Positions 8,873-19,410 of a stretch of 64,000 nt of DNA are shown here, piece after piece. The stretch comes from Mesorhizobium sp. WSM3862 (lineage in GTDB: Bacteria > Pseudomonadota > Alphaproteobacteria > Rhizobiales > Rhizobiaceae), in assembly GCF_002294985.1 (NCBI RefSeq), contig NZ_NSGE01000005.1:591872-655871 (forward strand), in the 5' to 3' direction. The notes beneath the pieces were generated by a model, which worked only from the letters and a program-made list of their open reading frames with translations, searched no databases and was not told the DNA's origin. Position 1 is the first letter of the stretch. Each line of letters opens with the position of its first letter. Made by a program: the position numbers and the translations under genes.

Positions 8873-10201
8873 TCAGGCGGCTTGAGCGGCGAGCGGCGCC
8901 GCGATCAGCCGGGCGCCGTCATGGCCGGTGACAACCGCCTCGACGATCTCGCCCGGCTGTCCAACGCCAATCGCGGCAAGCGTGAAACCTTCGGTGCGGC
9001 CGAGCCCGTCGCGCTCGATCAGGAGCGACTGCCGCGTGCCTGCAAGGGCAGCCAGATGGCGGCGATAGGCGGCCTCGCCGGCGGCACGCAGCCGTGCGGC
9101 GCGCTCTTTCACCACCTCGCGGCGCAGTTGCGGCATGCGCGCGGCGGGCGTGCCCTCGCGCGGGCTGAACGGGAAGACGTGAAGATGCGTCAGGCCGCAT
9201 TCCTCGACGATTTTCTCCGAGTTTTTGAACATCGCTTCGGTCTCGGTCGGGAAGCCGGCAATGATGTCGGCGCCGAAGACGATGCCGGGACGGAGCTTCC
9301 GGACCTCCTCGCAGAAGCGGATCGACTGATCGCGCAAATGCCGGCGCTTCATGCGCTTCAGGATCATGTCGTCGCCCGATTGCAGCGACAGATGCAAATG
9401 CGGCATCAGCCGCGGCTCGGTGGCAATCGCGTCGAGCAGCTCGTCGTCGGCTTCTATGGAATCGATCGACGACAGCCTCAGACGCTTCACCTCGGGCACC
9501 TGGCGCAGGATCGTCTTCACCAGCTTCCCAAGCTTCGGGCTGCCCGGCAGGTCGGCGCCGAAGCTGGTCATGTCGACGCCGGTGAGCACGATCTCGGCAT
9601 AGCCGTTGCCTGCGAGACGCTTGACCTGCTCGACCACGGCACCCATCGGCACCGAGCGCGAATTGCCGCGGCCGTAAGGAATGATGCAGAAGGTGCAGCG
9701 ATGGTCGCAGCCATTCTGCACCTGCACGAAGGCGCGCGCCCGGCCCTCGATGGCGTCGACCATGTGGCTCGCCGTCTCGCGCACCGAGAAGATATCGTTG
9801 ACGCGCGCCTTCTCGGTATCGTTGACGCCGAAGTCCGGCAGCGCGCGGTAGGAGTTCGCCTTGAGCTTCTCCTCATTGCCGAGCACCAGGTCTACCTCGT
9901 CCATGGCGACGAAGTTCTGCGGCTCGGTCTGCGCGGCGCATCCGGTGACGATGATGCGCGCTTCAGGGTTCTCGCGACGGGCCTTGCGGATCGCCTGCTT
10001 GGCCTGGCGCACGGCTTCGGCGGTGACGGCGCAGGTGTTGAAGATGACGGCGCCGCCTTCCAGCGCGCCGAGGCCGGCGCTTTCGGCCTCGCGGCGCATC
10101 ACCTCCGATTCATAGGTGTTGAGGCGGCAGCCGAACGTGACGACGTCGATACCGTTGCCGATAGGCCCTTCGGGCGCCGGGCCCTTTTGAAGAGCGGACA
10201 T
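8873..10201 (-). CDS. mtaB: tRNA (N6-threonylcarbamoyladenosine-C2)-methylthiotransferase MtaB
   Basis: Radical-SAM methylthiotransferase that converts t6A37 to ms2t6A in tRNAs reading ANN codons. The 442-residue protein has the UPF0004 domain with its three cluster cysteines (TFGCRLNTYE, FNTCAVTAEA, VTGCAAQTEP), the radical-SAM motif CDHRCTFCIIPYGRG near residue 170, and a C-terminal TRAM-like region. The ATG at 10201 overlaps the dapF stop as TGATG, so translation is probably coupled. An upstream in-frame extension lies entirely inside dapF and is not used. Confidence 0.94.
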   Translation of the reverse strand: MSALQKGPAPEGPIGNGIDVVTFGCRLNTYESEVMRREAESAGLGALEGGAVIFNTCAVTAEAVRQAKQAIRKARRENPEARIIVTGCAAQTEPQNFVAMDEVDLVLGNEEKLKANSYRALPDFGVNDTEKARVNDIFSVRETASHMVDAIEGRARAFVQVQNGCDHRCTFCIIPYGRGNSRSVPMGAVVEQVKRLAGNGYAEIVLTGVDMTSFGADLPGSPKLGKLVKTILRQVPEVKRLRLSSIDSIEADDELLDAIATEPRLMPHLHLSLQSGDDMILKRMKRRHLRDQSIRFCEEVRKLRPGIVFGADIIAGFPTETEAMFKNSEKIVEECGLTHLHVFPFSPREGTPAARMPQLRREVVKERAARLRAAGEAAYRRHLAALAGTRQSLLIERDGLGRTEGFTLAAIGVGQPGEIVEAVVTGHDGARLIAAPLAAQAA

Positions 10202-11085
10202 CAGGCGGCGCTTTCGGTGTCGCGGGCCCAGGCGCCGGTCGAAGGGTCGAAGCTGCCGGAAAACTCCCATTCGGCGGCGCCGGTCAAAATGACGTGATCG
10301 TCGTCGCGCCACTCGACATTGAGCTCGCCGCCGCCGGGCGTGATCAGCGACACGCTGCGGCCGGTGCGCTTGGTGCGAGCGGCTGCCACCACGGCGGCGC
10401 AGGCCGCGGAGCCGCAGGCCTTGGTGAGACCCGCGCCGCGCTCCCAGGTGCGGATGATCATCGTCTCGGGCGAGGTGACCTGAGCGATGGTGATGTTGGC
10501 GCGCTCGGGAAAGATGGGATGGTTCTCGAGCAGCGGACCGAATCGGTCGAGCTCGTAGGACCAGACGTCGCGGTCGACCCAGAAGATCGCGTGCGGATTG
10601 CCCATCGAGACGACCGAAGGCGAATGCAGCACCGGCGCATCGATCGGGCCGATCTGCAGTTCGATCATGCGGGTGTCGCGGAACTCCTCGGCAAGCGGGA
10701 TTTCCTGCCAGCCGAAACGCGGCTTGCCCATGTCGACCGAGATCGAGCCGTCGGCATGTTCCTGAGCATTGAGAATGCCGGCGCGGGTTTCGAAGGTGAA
10801 GGTCTTTTGGCCGGTCTCGGCCGCAAGCGCCTGCACGACGCAGCGCATGCCATTGCCGCAGGCCTGCGCACCGGTGCCGTCCGAATTCAAGATATCGACG
10901 TAATAAGCAGTGCCGGTCGTGCGCGGATCATGGATCGCCATGATCTGATCGAACTTGGTCGCCGCGTCGGCATTGAGGGCAATCGCCGCGGCTGCGGTCA
11001 CCTTGTCGGCACGGCCGCGCATATCGGCGACGATGATCTCGTTGCCGATGCCGTTCATCTTGGCGAATGGGGCAGTGCCTGCCAT
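10201..11085 (-). CDS. dapF: diaminopimelate epimerase DapF
   Basis: Converts LL- to meso-diaminopimelate for lysine and peptidoglycan synthesis. The 294-residue protein shows FAKMNGIGNEIIVADMRG at the N-terminus and both catalytic cysteines: GAQACGNGMRCV near residue 80 and TKACGSAACAAV near residue 225. First gene of the dapF-mtaB-ftsY-yciB unit. Confidence 0.97.
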   Translation of the reverse strand: MAGTAPFAKMNGIGNEIIVADMRGRADKVTAAAAIALNADAATKFDQIMAIHDPRTTGTAYYVDILNSDGTGAQACGNGMRCVVQALAAETGQKTFTFETRAGILNAQEHADGSISVDMGKPRFGWQEIPLAEEFRDTRMIELQIGPIDAPVLHSPSVVSMGNPHAIFWVDRDVWSYELDRFGPLLENHPIFPERANITIAQVTSPETMIIRTWERGAGLTKACGSAACAAVVAAARTKRTGRSVSLITPGGGELNVEWRDDDHVILTGAAEWEFSGSFDPSTGAWARDTESAA

Positions 11086-11200
11086 CTAACCGGTCGTTCC
11101 AATTCCGTTTGGCGCTATATGGCGGAAACGGGGGGGAATTACCAGTGCAACGCGACTCCCGGCCAGGAGCGGCTCTGGCCTGCCGCGGCGAATATGCGGG

Positions 11201-11362
11201 CTAAGTCACGGCGAAGACGCCAAGCACGATCAGCAGGAAGATGATCAGCACAATACCGATCAGGATGCGGGCACCTGTGGCGGCGGCGCCGGCCAGCGCG
11301 GGCATGCCAAGCAGGCTTGCCGCAGCGGCAACGATAAGAAGGATGATGATCCACTTGATCAT
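11201..11362 (-). CDS. DUF1328 small membrane protein
   Basis: A 53-residue protein, MIKWIIILLIVAAAASLLG at the start and LIIFLLIVLGVFAVT at the end, with two hydrophobic helices around an AGAAATGARIL loop. This is the DUF1328 (YtjA-like) family, found in many proteobacteria and of unknown function. A longer frame open upstream is not supported. The next 1 kb downstream is the dapF unit. Confidence 0.85.
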   Translation of the reverse strand: MIKWIIILLIVAAAASLLGMPALAGAAATGARILIGIVLIIFLLIVLGVFAVT

Positions 11363-11421
11363 GGAAGGCTCCGAGGCGGATTTGCGTTGTGCAACCAACG
11401 CGTTTGCCCGGGCTGGGTTCC

Positions 11422-12435
11422 TTAGCCAGGCGGCGGCACATCCCATGCTTCGCCCGGGCGCATGGCGCGAAAACGCTCCGGCGAAATGCCTTCGGCCGCC
11501 AATGCCTCGGCGAGCTTCTGCGCCGGCTCCTCGATCGGTTCGTCGGTGAGCTGAAAGGTGCCCCAGTGGCAGCCGGCAGCATGGACGGCGCCGCACAGCC
11601 TCATGCCCTGGACGGCTTCCGCCGGATTCTGGTGCTGCGGGGCCATGAACCAGCGCGGCTCATAGGCGCCGATCGGCAGGATGGCCAGCCGAAACCCGCC
11701 ATGCCTTTCCGCCATTCGGCGGTAGTTGGTGCCGCCGTGGAAGCCGGTGTCGCCGGCGAAATAGACCTTGCCGCCCGCCGTATCGACGACGAAGCCCGCC
11801 CACAGCGCCATGCGGCGGTCGCGCCCGCCGCGCGCCGACCAGTGATGCACCGGCTCGATGTGGATGATGCCGCCGCTGGCGACTTCGACGCTGTCGCCCC
11901 AATCATGTACCGACACTCGCATGCCGGGCACGGCAGTGCCGATGATCGCATCGTTGCCGAGCGGCGTGATCACCATCGGGTCGTGGCTTTGCTTCAGCCG
12001 CTTGAGGGTCGCGAGGTCGAGATGGTCGTAGTGGTTGTGACTGAGCAGCACCAGGTCGATCGGCGGCAAGTCGGAAAAGGCGATGCCCGGCGCGTTGACC
12101 CGCTTCGGTCCGGCGAAGCCGAAAGGCGAGGCACGCTCGGACCAAACCGGGTCGGTCAGGATGTTCAGGCCGGCTGTCTGGATGAGCAGCGAGGCGTGAC
12201 CCACCATGGTGAGCCGAAGCGCGGCGCCGTCGATCCGTTGTTCGGGCTTCGCCTGGGGATATGGGCTCGGCCAGGCCGCCGGCCATTTCGAGCGCCCACC
12301 GCTCAATTGCCATTTCAGCAAATCGGTGAAGCGCGCCGGCGGCCTGCCGTCGGGATTGAAAAAGAGGCTGCCGTCGAAATGATCGCTGAGTGGGCCGCTA
12401 TAGTAGCGGTTGGCTGCTCTTGTTCCTGCGGCCAT
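11422..12435 (-). CDS. MBL-fold metallo-hydrolase (UlaG/NAPE-PLD-like)
   Basis: A 337-residue metallo-beta-lactamase-fold protein. Metal-binding motif LLSHNHYDHLDLATL (HxHxDH) lies near residue 150, followed by VHHWSARG, FAGDTGFHGG and a later CHWGTFQL. The pattern fits the RomA / NAPE-PLD-like group, possible phosphodiesterases or lactonases. ATG 12435 is preceded by GCGGAGAAACG; a further 93-codon upstream extension is antisense to the neighbouring VOC gene and unlikely. Substrate unknown. Confidence 0.85.
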   Translation of the reverse strand: MAAGTRAANRYYSGPLSDHFDGSLFFNPDGRPPARFTDLLKWQLSGGRSKWPAAWPSPYPQAKPEQRIDGAALRLTMVGHASLLIQTAGLNILTDPVWSERASPFGFAGPKRVNAPGIAFSDLPPIDLVLLSHNHYDHLDLATLKRLKQSHDPMVITPLGNDAIIGTAVPGMRVSVHDWGDSVEVASGGIIHIEPVHHWSARGGRDRRMALWAGFVVDTAGGKVYFAGDTGFHGGTNYRRMAERHGGFRLAILPIGAYEPRWFMAPQHQNPAEAVQGMRLCGAVHAAGCHWGTFQLTDEPIEEPAQKLAEALAAEGISPERFRAMRPGEAWDVPPPG

Positions 12436-12568
12436 CGTTTCTCCGCCCGCTCCCCTGTCGCTTGTCCTGAAATAAGGACGCCGCCGCCTGGCGCAAGCAT
12501 TTTGCTGGGGAATGCCAAGGGCCAACGGTCGGCTTCGACTAGGATCGACGATGTGGAGGGACAGCACC

Positions 12569-13012
12569 GTGGCGAAGAAGCGGACCGGGACACCGTGGAT
12601 GAAGGCCGAGGATTTCGGCCGCTCGCTGCCGCATGGGCTGGGCGTCAACTTGCTTGTCACCGACATGGCGGCGATGGAGGCTTTCTGCCGCGATGTGCTG
12701 GGCGCGCGCATCATCTATGCCGACGAGGATTTCGCGGCCATCGAGCTGCTGGGCTCGATCTTCATGCTGCATGCCGACCATTCCTATCTCGACAATCCGA
12801 TGACCGGCGTCTTCGCCGGAGCCGAAACGCGTGGCGCCGGCATCGAGCTGCGCCTCTATGGCGCCGATCCGGATGCGGTCGAAAAAAGGGCCGCAGCACT
12901 CGGCCACATCGTGTTGGCCGGCTCGATCGACAAGCCGCATGGCCTGCGCGAATGCTATATCGTTGGTCCGGACGGGTATCTCTTCGTGCCCAGCGCGCCG
13001 CTGCAAGCCTGA
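12569..13012 (+). CDS. VOC family (glyoxalase-like) protein
   Basis: A 147-residue single VOC module. GVNLLVTDMAAMEAFCRDVLG near residue 30 is the first beta-alpha-beta unit, and YIVGPDGYLFVPSAP at the end holds the usual closing strand. A GTG at 12569 is chosen because GGAGGGA stands 8 bases before it; the ATG at 12551 has nothing comparable. Function within the superfamily (glyoxalase, dioxygenase, resistance protein) is not determined. Confidence 0.75.
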   Translation: MAKKRTGTPWMKAEDFGRSLPHGLGVNLLVTDMAAMEAFCRDVLGARIIYADEDFAAIELLGSIFMLHADHSYLDNPMTGVFAGAETRGAGIELRLYGADPDAVEKRAAALGHIVLAGSIDKPHGLRECYIVGPDGYLFVPSAPLQA

Positions 13013-13203
13013 AATTTCAAGACGTTACGGTCCAATTTCTCGACTGGCGCCCCGGTAAGGAAGGCCGTCGCGACAAATTTGCAACACCAGCTCCGAAAAC
13101 CCTATTTTAACCATATCGGGTTGAAATTCTGCCACCTTCGCCATCTTGGTGAAGCGAGTGTTTACGCGGACGGCGCCCCCCACCGGATCCGACGGAGGTT
13201 GGA

Positions 13204-13743
13204 ATGACTTTTTCGAAGACTGGCCTTTTGGCCGTATCGCTGGCCGCGCTCGTTGCAAGCGGCTGCTCGACCTCGCGCTTCTCATCGATGGACGATCAGC
13301 AGCCGGCGCCGCTCACGCCGGCGCCCTCCGGCACGGTGACGCAGAACCAGCTGCCGCCACCGGCTGCTCCGGGCACCACCGACCCGTCGCAATTCCCCAC
13401 CGCGCCGAAGAACAGTCAGATGGCTTCTCTGCCGCCGGACGGTTCGGCGCCCACGGGCGCCGCGGACCTGACCGCGGCCAGCGTCGCCGGCGTCTGGAAT
13501 GTCAGTGTCTCCGGCCAGAGCTGCAAAGTGGCGACGCCGCAGACCAAGTTCGGCGCCGGCTACCGCGCCGGTCCGCTGCATTGCCCGGCTCCGATCGACG
13601 GCATCAAGTCGTGGAATGTCGCCGGCAAGCAGCTGACGCTCTACGACGAAAACGGCGGCACGCTGGCCAGGCTCTATTCCTCCGGTGGCGAAAAGTTCGA
13701 CGGCCAGACTTCCAACGGCCAGCCGATCTCGCTTACAAGGTAG
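13204..13743 (+). CDS. omp19: outer-membrane lipoprotein Omp19 (protease inhibitor family)
   Basis: A 179-residue lipoprotein with signal peptide and lipobox LVASGC (Cys about residue 21), a Pro-rich linker, and a C-terminal AprI/Inh-type domain: AGVWNVSVSGQSCKVATPQT, YRAGPLHCPAPIDGI (two cysteines, probably one disulfide) and LTLYDENGGTLARLYSS. The match to Brucella Omp19 is close along the C-terminal half. In Brucella the protein inhibits proteases and is a surface antigen; here it is likely a general envelope protein. It is preceded by about 190 bp without genes. Confidence 0.92.
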   Translation: MTFSKTGLLAVSLAALVASGCSTSRFSSMDDQQPAPLTPAPSGTVTQNQLPPPAAPGTTDPSQFPTAPKNSQMASLPPDGSAPTGAADLTAASVAGVWNVSVSGQSCKVATPQTKFGAGYRAGPLHCPAPIDGIKSWNVAGKQLTLYDENGGTLARLYSSGGEKFDGQTSNGQPISLTR

Positions 13744-13821
13744 GCTGGACCTTTCCCTATTGTTTCACGCAGTTTCGGACGGCAAGCCGCTTTCCGAAAT
13801 TGCCCGAGAACGACGTGACCT

Positions 13822-15018
13822 ATGCACCTGCGTGACGGCCTTCAGACGCATGCGACCGTCAGGCAGCGCTACGACCATCTGGTGGAAACCGGCGTGGTCG
13901 AACGCGATCCGGCGCAAGAGCGCGTCGTCGCCGCGCTCGACCGGCTGACCGACGAGATCTCCGCAAAAAGGCTGGCGCAGAAATCGAGCGCGCTGGGCTG
14001 GCTGTTCGCGCGCAGCAACAAGCCGCGCGAGGCCGTCAAGGGCCTTTACATCCATGGCGGCGTCGGGCGCGGCAAGACGATGCTGATGGACATGTTCTTC
14101 GATCTCCTGCCGGTCAGGCGAAAGCGCCGCGTCCATTTCAACGATTTCATGGCCGACGTGCAGGACCGCATCCAAAAACACCGGGCGGCGCGCAAGAACG
14201 GCGATGTCAAGGAAGACGATCCGATCCCGCCGGTGGCGCGGGCGCTGGCCGAGGAGGCCTGGGTGCTGTGCTTCGACGAGTTTTCGGTCACCGACATTGC
14301 CGATGCCATGATCCTGTCGCGCCTGTTCTCGGCGCTGTTTTCCAAAGGCGTCGTGCTGGTCGCCACCTCCAACGTCGGGCCTCATGACCTTTATCGAGAC
14401 GGCCTCAACCGGCAGCTTTTCCTGCCCTTCATCGGCCTGCTCGAACGCAATGCGCATGTGCTGACGCTGGATGCCGAAAAGGACTACCGGCAGGAAAAGC
14501 TCAACCGCCTGCCAATCTATGTCACGCCGGCCGACGCCGCGGCCGACCGCGCGCTGGACGACGCTTGGAAGACGATGACACATGGCAGGCCAACCGAGGC
14601 GATGACACTGACGCTGAAAGGGCGTCAGCTTGTGGTGCCGCGCGCTGCCGGCGATGCCGCCCGTTTCTCCTTCGCCGATCTCTGCGAAAAGCCGCTCGGC
14701 GCGCGCGACTATCTGGCCATCGCCGACCGCTTCGCGACCGTCTTCATCGACCATGTGCCGGTGCTCGGCGAAGGCAAGCGCAACGAAGCCAAGCGTTTTA
14801 TTCTGCTCATCGACACGCTTTACGACCACCACATGCGGCTGGTTGTGAGCGCCGCCGCGCCCCCCGAGGGGCTCTACACCGCCAGGCGCGGCACGGAAGT
14901 CTTCGAATTCGAGCGCACCGCCTCGCGGCTGATCGAAATGCAGAGCCGCGACTGGCTGGAAGGCTGGGCGGAGAGGCGGCAAGTCGGGTCGGAGCCCGCG
15001 GAGGCGCGGCAGGCGTGA
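13822..15018 (+). CDS. zapE: cell division protein ZapE (AFG1-like ATPase)
   Basis: A 398-residue AFG1/ZapE-type AAA+ ATPase. Walker A lies in IHGGVGRGKTMLMDMFF near residue 80, Walker B in WVLCFDEFSVTDIADA near residue 155, and an arginine-finger region in SNVGPHDLYRDGLNRQ. ZapE interacts with FtsZ and links division to respiration or stress in E. coli. It precedes mdh, as in many Rhizobiales, but with 410 bp between. Confidence 0.93.
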   Translation: MHLRDGLQTHATVRQRYDHLVETGVVERDPAQERVVAALDRLTDEISAKRLAQKSSALGWLFARSNKPREAVKGLYIHGGVGRGKTMLMDMFFDLLPVRRKRRVHFNDFMADVQDRIQKHRAARKNGDVKEDDPIPPVARALAEEAWVLCFDEFSVTDIADAMILSRLFSALFSKGVVLVATSNVGPHDLYRDGLNRQLFLPFIGLLERNAHVLTLDAEKDYRQEKLNRLPIYVTPADAAADRALDDAWKTMTHGRPTEAMTLTLKGRQLVVPRAAGDAARFSFADLCEKPLGARDYLAIADRFATVFIDHVPVLGEGKRNEAKRFILLIDTLYDHHMRLVVSAAAPPEGLYTARRGTEVFEFERTASRLIEMQSRDWLEGWAERRQVGSEPAEARQA

Positions 15019-15428
15019 ACGTAGCCGCGTCCAGTCCTCATCCTAGGCGGAGCGACCCGCGGAGCCAAGACCTGGGATGAGCAAGCGATAAGCACTTCCT
15101 CGCTTGAATGGGCACCTCCCGAACCGCTCAGCCGCCCCACTTGGCTCTGTCCGCCGCTCCTAAAATCACAACGGCGTCATCGCCGGGATGAAGGCCTTCT
15201 GATTTCATCGTTTGTTGTATAAATTCTGTTCAGTTAGCTCGAAAATTTTGACGTTTACGTAATTCCCAATGCATCTAACCGATTGAAAACACTGGGTGCC
15301 AAATAACCGTTTGAATTTTCTCCATGCCGGAGCTATTGGGTTCGGCGAAATCCCGCGGTTTCCCGCATTCCTTCCGGCCCCCGGCCCCCGTCACGGCACC
15401 GTCACAGACAAAGGGAAAACATCCTGAC
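15019..15428. other. 410-bp gene-free region upstream of mdh with an inverted repeat
   Basis: No convincing ORF. Near its left end CTCATCCTAGG (15037-15047) and CCTGGGATGAG (15071-15081) are 10/11-matching inverted arms around 23 bp, resembling a dispersed rhizobial palindrome. The right half is AT-richer (for example GAAAATTTTGACGTTTACG near 15241) and probably contains the mdh promoter, but no clean -35/-10 pair stands out. Confidence 0.5.
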
Positions 15429-16397
15429 ATGGCACGCAACAAGATAGCGCTCATCGGCTCGGGCATGATCGGCGGCACGCTCGCCCATATGATCGGCCTG
15501 AAGGATCTCGGCGACGTGGTGCTGTTCGACATCGCCGAGGGCATTCCGCAGGGCAAGGGTCTCGACATCGCCCAGTCCTCGCCGGTCGACGGATTCGACT
15601 CCAGACTGACAGGCGTCAACGACTATGCCGGCATCGAGGGCGCGGATGTCTGCATCGTCACCGCCGGCGTGCCGCGCAAGCCCGGCATGAGCCGCGACGA
15701 TCTTCTCGGCATCAATCTCAAGGTCATGGAACAGGTCGGCGCGGGTCTCAAGAAATACGCGCCGAAGGCGTTCGTCATCTGCATCACCAACCCGCTCGAT
15801 GCCATGGTCTGGGCGCTGCAGAAGTTTTCGGGCCTGCCGACCAGCCATGTCGTCGGCATGGCCGGCGTGCTGGACAGCGCCCGCTTCCGCTACTTCCTGG
15901 CGGAAGAGTTCAAGGTCTCGGTCGAGGACGTCACCGCCTTCGTGCTCGGCGGCCATGGCGACTCGATGGTGCCGATGATCCGCTATTCGACCGTGTCGGG
16001 GATCCCGCTGCCCGACCTCGTCAAGATGGGCTGGACCTCCAAGGAGAAGCTCGACCAGATCGTGCAGCGCACCCGCGACGGCGGCGCCGAGATCGTCGGC
16101 CTCTTGAAGACCGGCTCAGCCTATTACGCGCCGGCGGCCTCGGCCATCGCGATGGCGGAATCGTACCTGAAAGACAAGAAGCGCGTGCTGCCCTGCGCGG
16201 CGCACCTGTCCGGTCAGTACGGCGTCAAGGGGACCTATGTCGGCGTCCCGGTGGTGATCGGCGCCGGCGGTGTCGAGCGCGTCATCGAGATCGACCTCTC
16301 CAAGGCCGAGCAGAAGATGTTCGACAATTCGGTGGCGGCCGTGCAGGGCCTCACCGAGGCCTGCACCAAGATCGCCCCGCATCTCGCCGGCAAGTAA
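15429..16397 (+). CDS. mdh: malate dehydrogenase
   Basis: NAD-dependent oxidation of malate to oxaloacetate. The 322-residue protein is of the LDH-like MDH type: IALIGSGMIGGTLAHM at the N-terminus, VPRKPGMSRDDLL (substrate Arg), ITNPLDAMVW and the catalytic His in LGGHGDSMVPM. The ATG at 15429 agrees with family length; an upstream 35-codon extension is ignored. It starts the TCA cluster, 25 bp before sucC. Confidence 0.97.
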   Translation: MARNKIALIGSGMIGGTLAHMIGLKDLGDVVLFDIAEGIPQGKGLDIAQSSPVDGFDSRLTGVNDYAGIEGADVCIVTAGVPRKPGMSRDDLLGINLKVMEQVGAGLKKYAPKAFVICITNPLDAMVWALQKFSGLPTSHVVGMAGVLDSARFRYFLAEEFKVSVEDVTAFVLGGHGDSMVPMIRYSTVSGIPLPDLVKMGWTSKEKLDQIVQRTRDGGAEIVGLLKTGSAYYAPAASAIAMAESYLKDKKRVLPCAAHLSGQYGVKGTYVGVPVVIGAGGVERVIEIDLSKAEQKMFDNSVAAVQGLTEACTKIAPHLAGK

Positions 16398-16422
16398 TCG
16401 TCCCTCTCCGGAGACCAAGCGC

Positions 16423-17616
<1,194 letters not shown>

Positions 17617-17621
17617 AGCGG

Positions 17622-17993
17622 ATGCCTCCGCGCAAGATAAACTTGGTCGAGGCGGCGGATGCGAAGATCGCCAAGGTCTTCGATCCGCACATCGCCGGCG
17701 ACGTCAACGACAGCCAAGCCAAGGTCGCCAAGTTCGGCGAGGTTTTCGACTGGCACGCGCATGATGACGAGGACGAGGCCTTCCTCGTGCTGCGCGGCAA
17801 GATCGCCATCGATTTCCGCGATGGACCGGTCGAGCTCGGCGAGGGCGATTTCATTGTCGTGCCGCGCGGCGTCGAGCATCGGCCGCGGTCGCTGACGGTC
17901 GAGCCGGTGGTGCTTATGTTCGAGCCGGCAACGACTCTGAACACCGGCAATGCCCAAAGCGACCTCACCGTCGCCGATCTGAAGCGGCTCTGA
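17622..17993 (+). CDS. cupin-domain protein
   Basis: A 123-residue single-cupin protein, starting MPPRKINLVEAADAKIAK. Metal-ligand motif 1 is FDWHAHDDEDEAFLVLRG and motif 2 GDFIVVPRGVEHRPRS, so the His/Glu ligands look intact. It starts five bases after the sucC stop and is therefore probably translated from the suc operon. No substrate can be named; such small cupins are often mannose-6-phosphate-isomerase-like. Confidence 0.82.
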   Translation: MPPRKINLVEAADAKIAKVFDPHIAGDVNDSQAKVAKFGEVFDWHAHDDEDEAFLVLRGKIAIDFRDGPVELGEGDFIVVPRGVEHRPRSLTVEPVVLMFEPATTLNTGNAQSDLTVADLKRL

Positions 17994-17997
17994 ACCA

Positions 17998-18495
17998 ATG
18001 AACGCGACGCCTTTCTCATCGCTTTCGGCCGGTCACCAGCGCCTGCAGGCGCTGGTCGGCGCGTGGCGTGGCGAGGAAGATGTCGCGGCGACGCAATGGA
18101 CCGATGCCGGCGCCGCGACTTCGGAAGTGCTTGCGGACGCGCAGTTCGGCGGCCAGTTCGTGGTCCAGCGCTACCGCCAGCGCCGCGACGGCACGATCTC
18201 GTTCGGCGCGCACAATGTGTTCGGCTTCGACCAGCCGAACGACGTCGTCACCATGCATCAGTTCGACTCGATGGGCTTTGTGCCGGCCTCACCGGCTACG
18301 GGCACATGGAACGGCAACGAGCTTGTGCTGGAACGGTCGTCGCCGCGCGGCTCGGCTCGCGTGACTTACAGCTTTGACGGCACTGATACTTACCGCATGC
18401 GATTGCACTACAAGCCCGCCGGCAGCGACGCCTGGCAAGACATGGTGAGCGGCCTCTACCGGCGCGTTTCGCCTTCCTCGATCAACGGTTTTTAG
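17998..18495 (+). CDS. DUF1579 family protein
   Basis: A 165-residue protein with the DUF1579 pattern: LQALVGAWRGEED, FVVQRYRQRRDG, FGFDQPNDVVTMHQFDSMG and a final RVTYSFDGTDTYRMRL. The fold is a lipocalin-like barrel; function is unknown. It starts 4 bp after the cupin gene and ends 12 bp before sucD, so it sits inside the sucC-sucD transcription unit. Confidence 0.8.
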   Translation: MNATPFSSLSAGHQRLQALVGAWRGEEDVAATQWTDAGAATSEVLADAQFGGQFVVQRYRQRRDGTISFGAHNVFGFDQPNDVVTMHQFDSMGFVPASPATGTWNGNELVLERSSPRGSARVTYSFDGTDTYRMRLHYKPAGSDAWQDMVSGLYRRVSPSSINGF

Positions 18496-18507
18496 AAAAG
18501 GGCCGCG

Positions 18508-19410
18508 ATGTCCATTCTCGTCGACAAGAATACCAAGGTGCTGGTGCAGGGCCTGACCGGCAAGACCGGCACCTTCCATACCGAGCAGGCGCTGGCCTAT
18601 CACGGCACCAAGATGGTTGGCGGCGTCCATCCGAAGAAGGGCGGCGAGACCTGGACCGGCGCGAAGGGCGAGACCCTGCCGATCTTCGCCACCGTCGCCG
18701 AGGGCAAGGACAAGACCGGCGCCAACGCCTCCGTCATCTATGTGCCGCCGGCAGGCGCGGGCGATGCGATCATCGAGGCGATCGAGGCCGAGATCCCGCT
18801 GATCGTTTGCATCACCGAAGGCATCCCGGTTATGGACATGGTCAAGGTCAAGGCGCGGCTCGACCGTTCCTCCTCGCGGCTCATCGGCCCGAACTGTCCG
18901 GGCGTGTTGACCCCCAACGAATGCAAGATCGGCATCATGCCCGGCAACATCTTCCGCAAGGGCTCGGTCGGCGTTGTTTCCCGCTCGGGAACGCTTACCT
19001 ATGAAGCGGTCTTCCAGACCAGCAATGTCGGCCTCGGCCAGACCACTGCTGTCGGCATCGGCGGCGACCCGGTCAAGGGCACCGAGTTCATCGACGTGCT
19101 CGAGATGTTCCTCGCCGACGACGAGACCAAGTCGATCATCATGATCGGCGAGATCGGCGGCTCGGCCGAGGAAGACGCCGCGCAGTTCTTGAAGGACGAG
19201 GCAAAGCGCGGCCGCAAGAAACCGATGGCGGGCTTCATTGCCGGGCGCACGGCGCCCGCCGGCCGCACCATGGGCCATGCGGGCGCGGTGATCTCCGGCG
19301 GCAAGGGCGGCGCGGAAGACAAGATCGCGGCGATGGAATCGGCCGGCATCAAGGTTTCGCCGTCACCGGCGCGGCTCGGCACGACGCTGGTCGAGGCGAT
19401 CAAGGGTTAA
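18508..19410 (+). CDS. sucD: succinyl-CoA synthetase alpha subunit
   Basis: Alpha chain that binds CoA and carries the phosphorylated histidine. The 300-residue protein begins MSILVDKNTKVLVQGLTGK and contains RLIGPNCPGVLTPNECKIG, SRSGTLTYEAVFQT and the active-site GRTMGHAGAVISGG. Its start has a GAAAAGGG site overlapping the end of the DUF1579 gene region. Confidence 0.97.
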   Translation: MSILVDKNTKVLVQGLTGKTGTFHTEQALAYHGTKMVGGVHPKKGGETWTGAKGETLPIFATVAEGKDKTGANASVIYVPPAGAGDAIIEAIEAEIPLIVCITEGIPVMDMVKVKARLDRSSSRLIGPNCPGVLTPNECKIGIMPGNIFRKGSVGVVSRSGTLTYEAVFQTSNVGLGQTTAVGIGGDPVKGTEFIDVLEMFLADDETKSIIMIGEIGGSAEEDAAQFLKDEAKRGRKKPMAGFIAGRTAPAGRTMGHAGAVISGGKGGAEDKIAAMESAGIKVSPSPARLGTTLVEAIKG

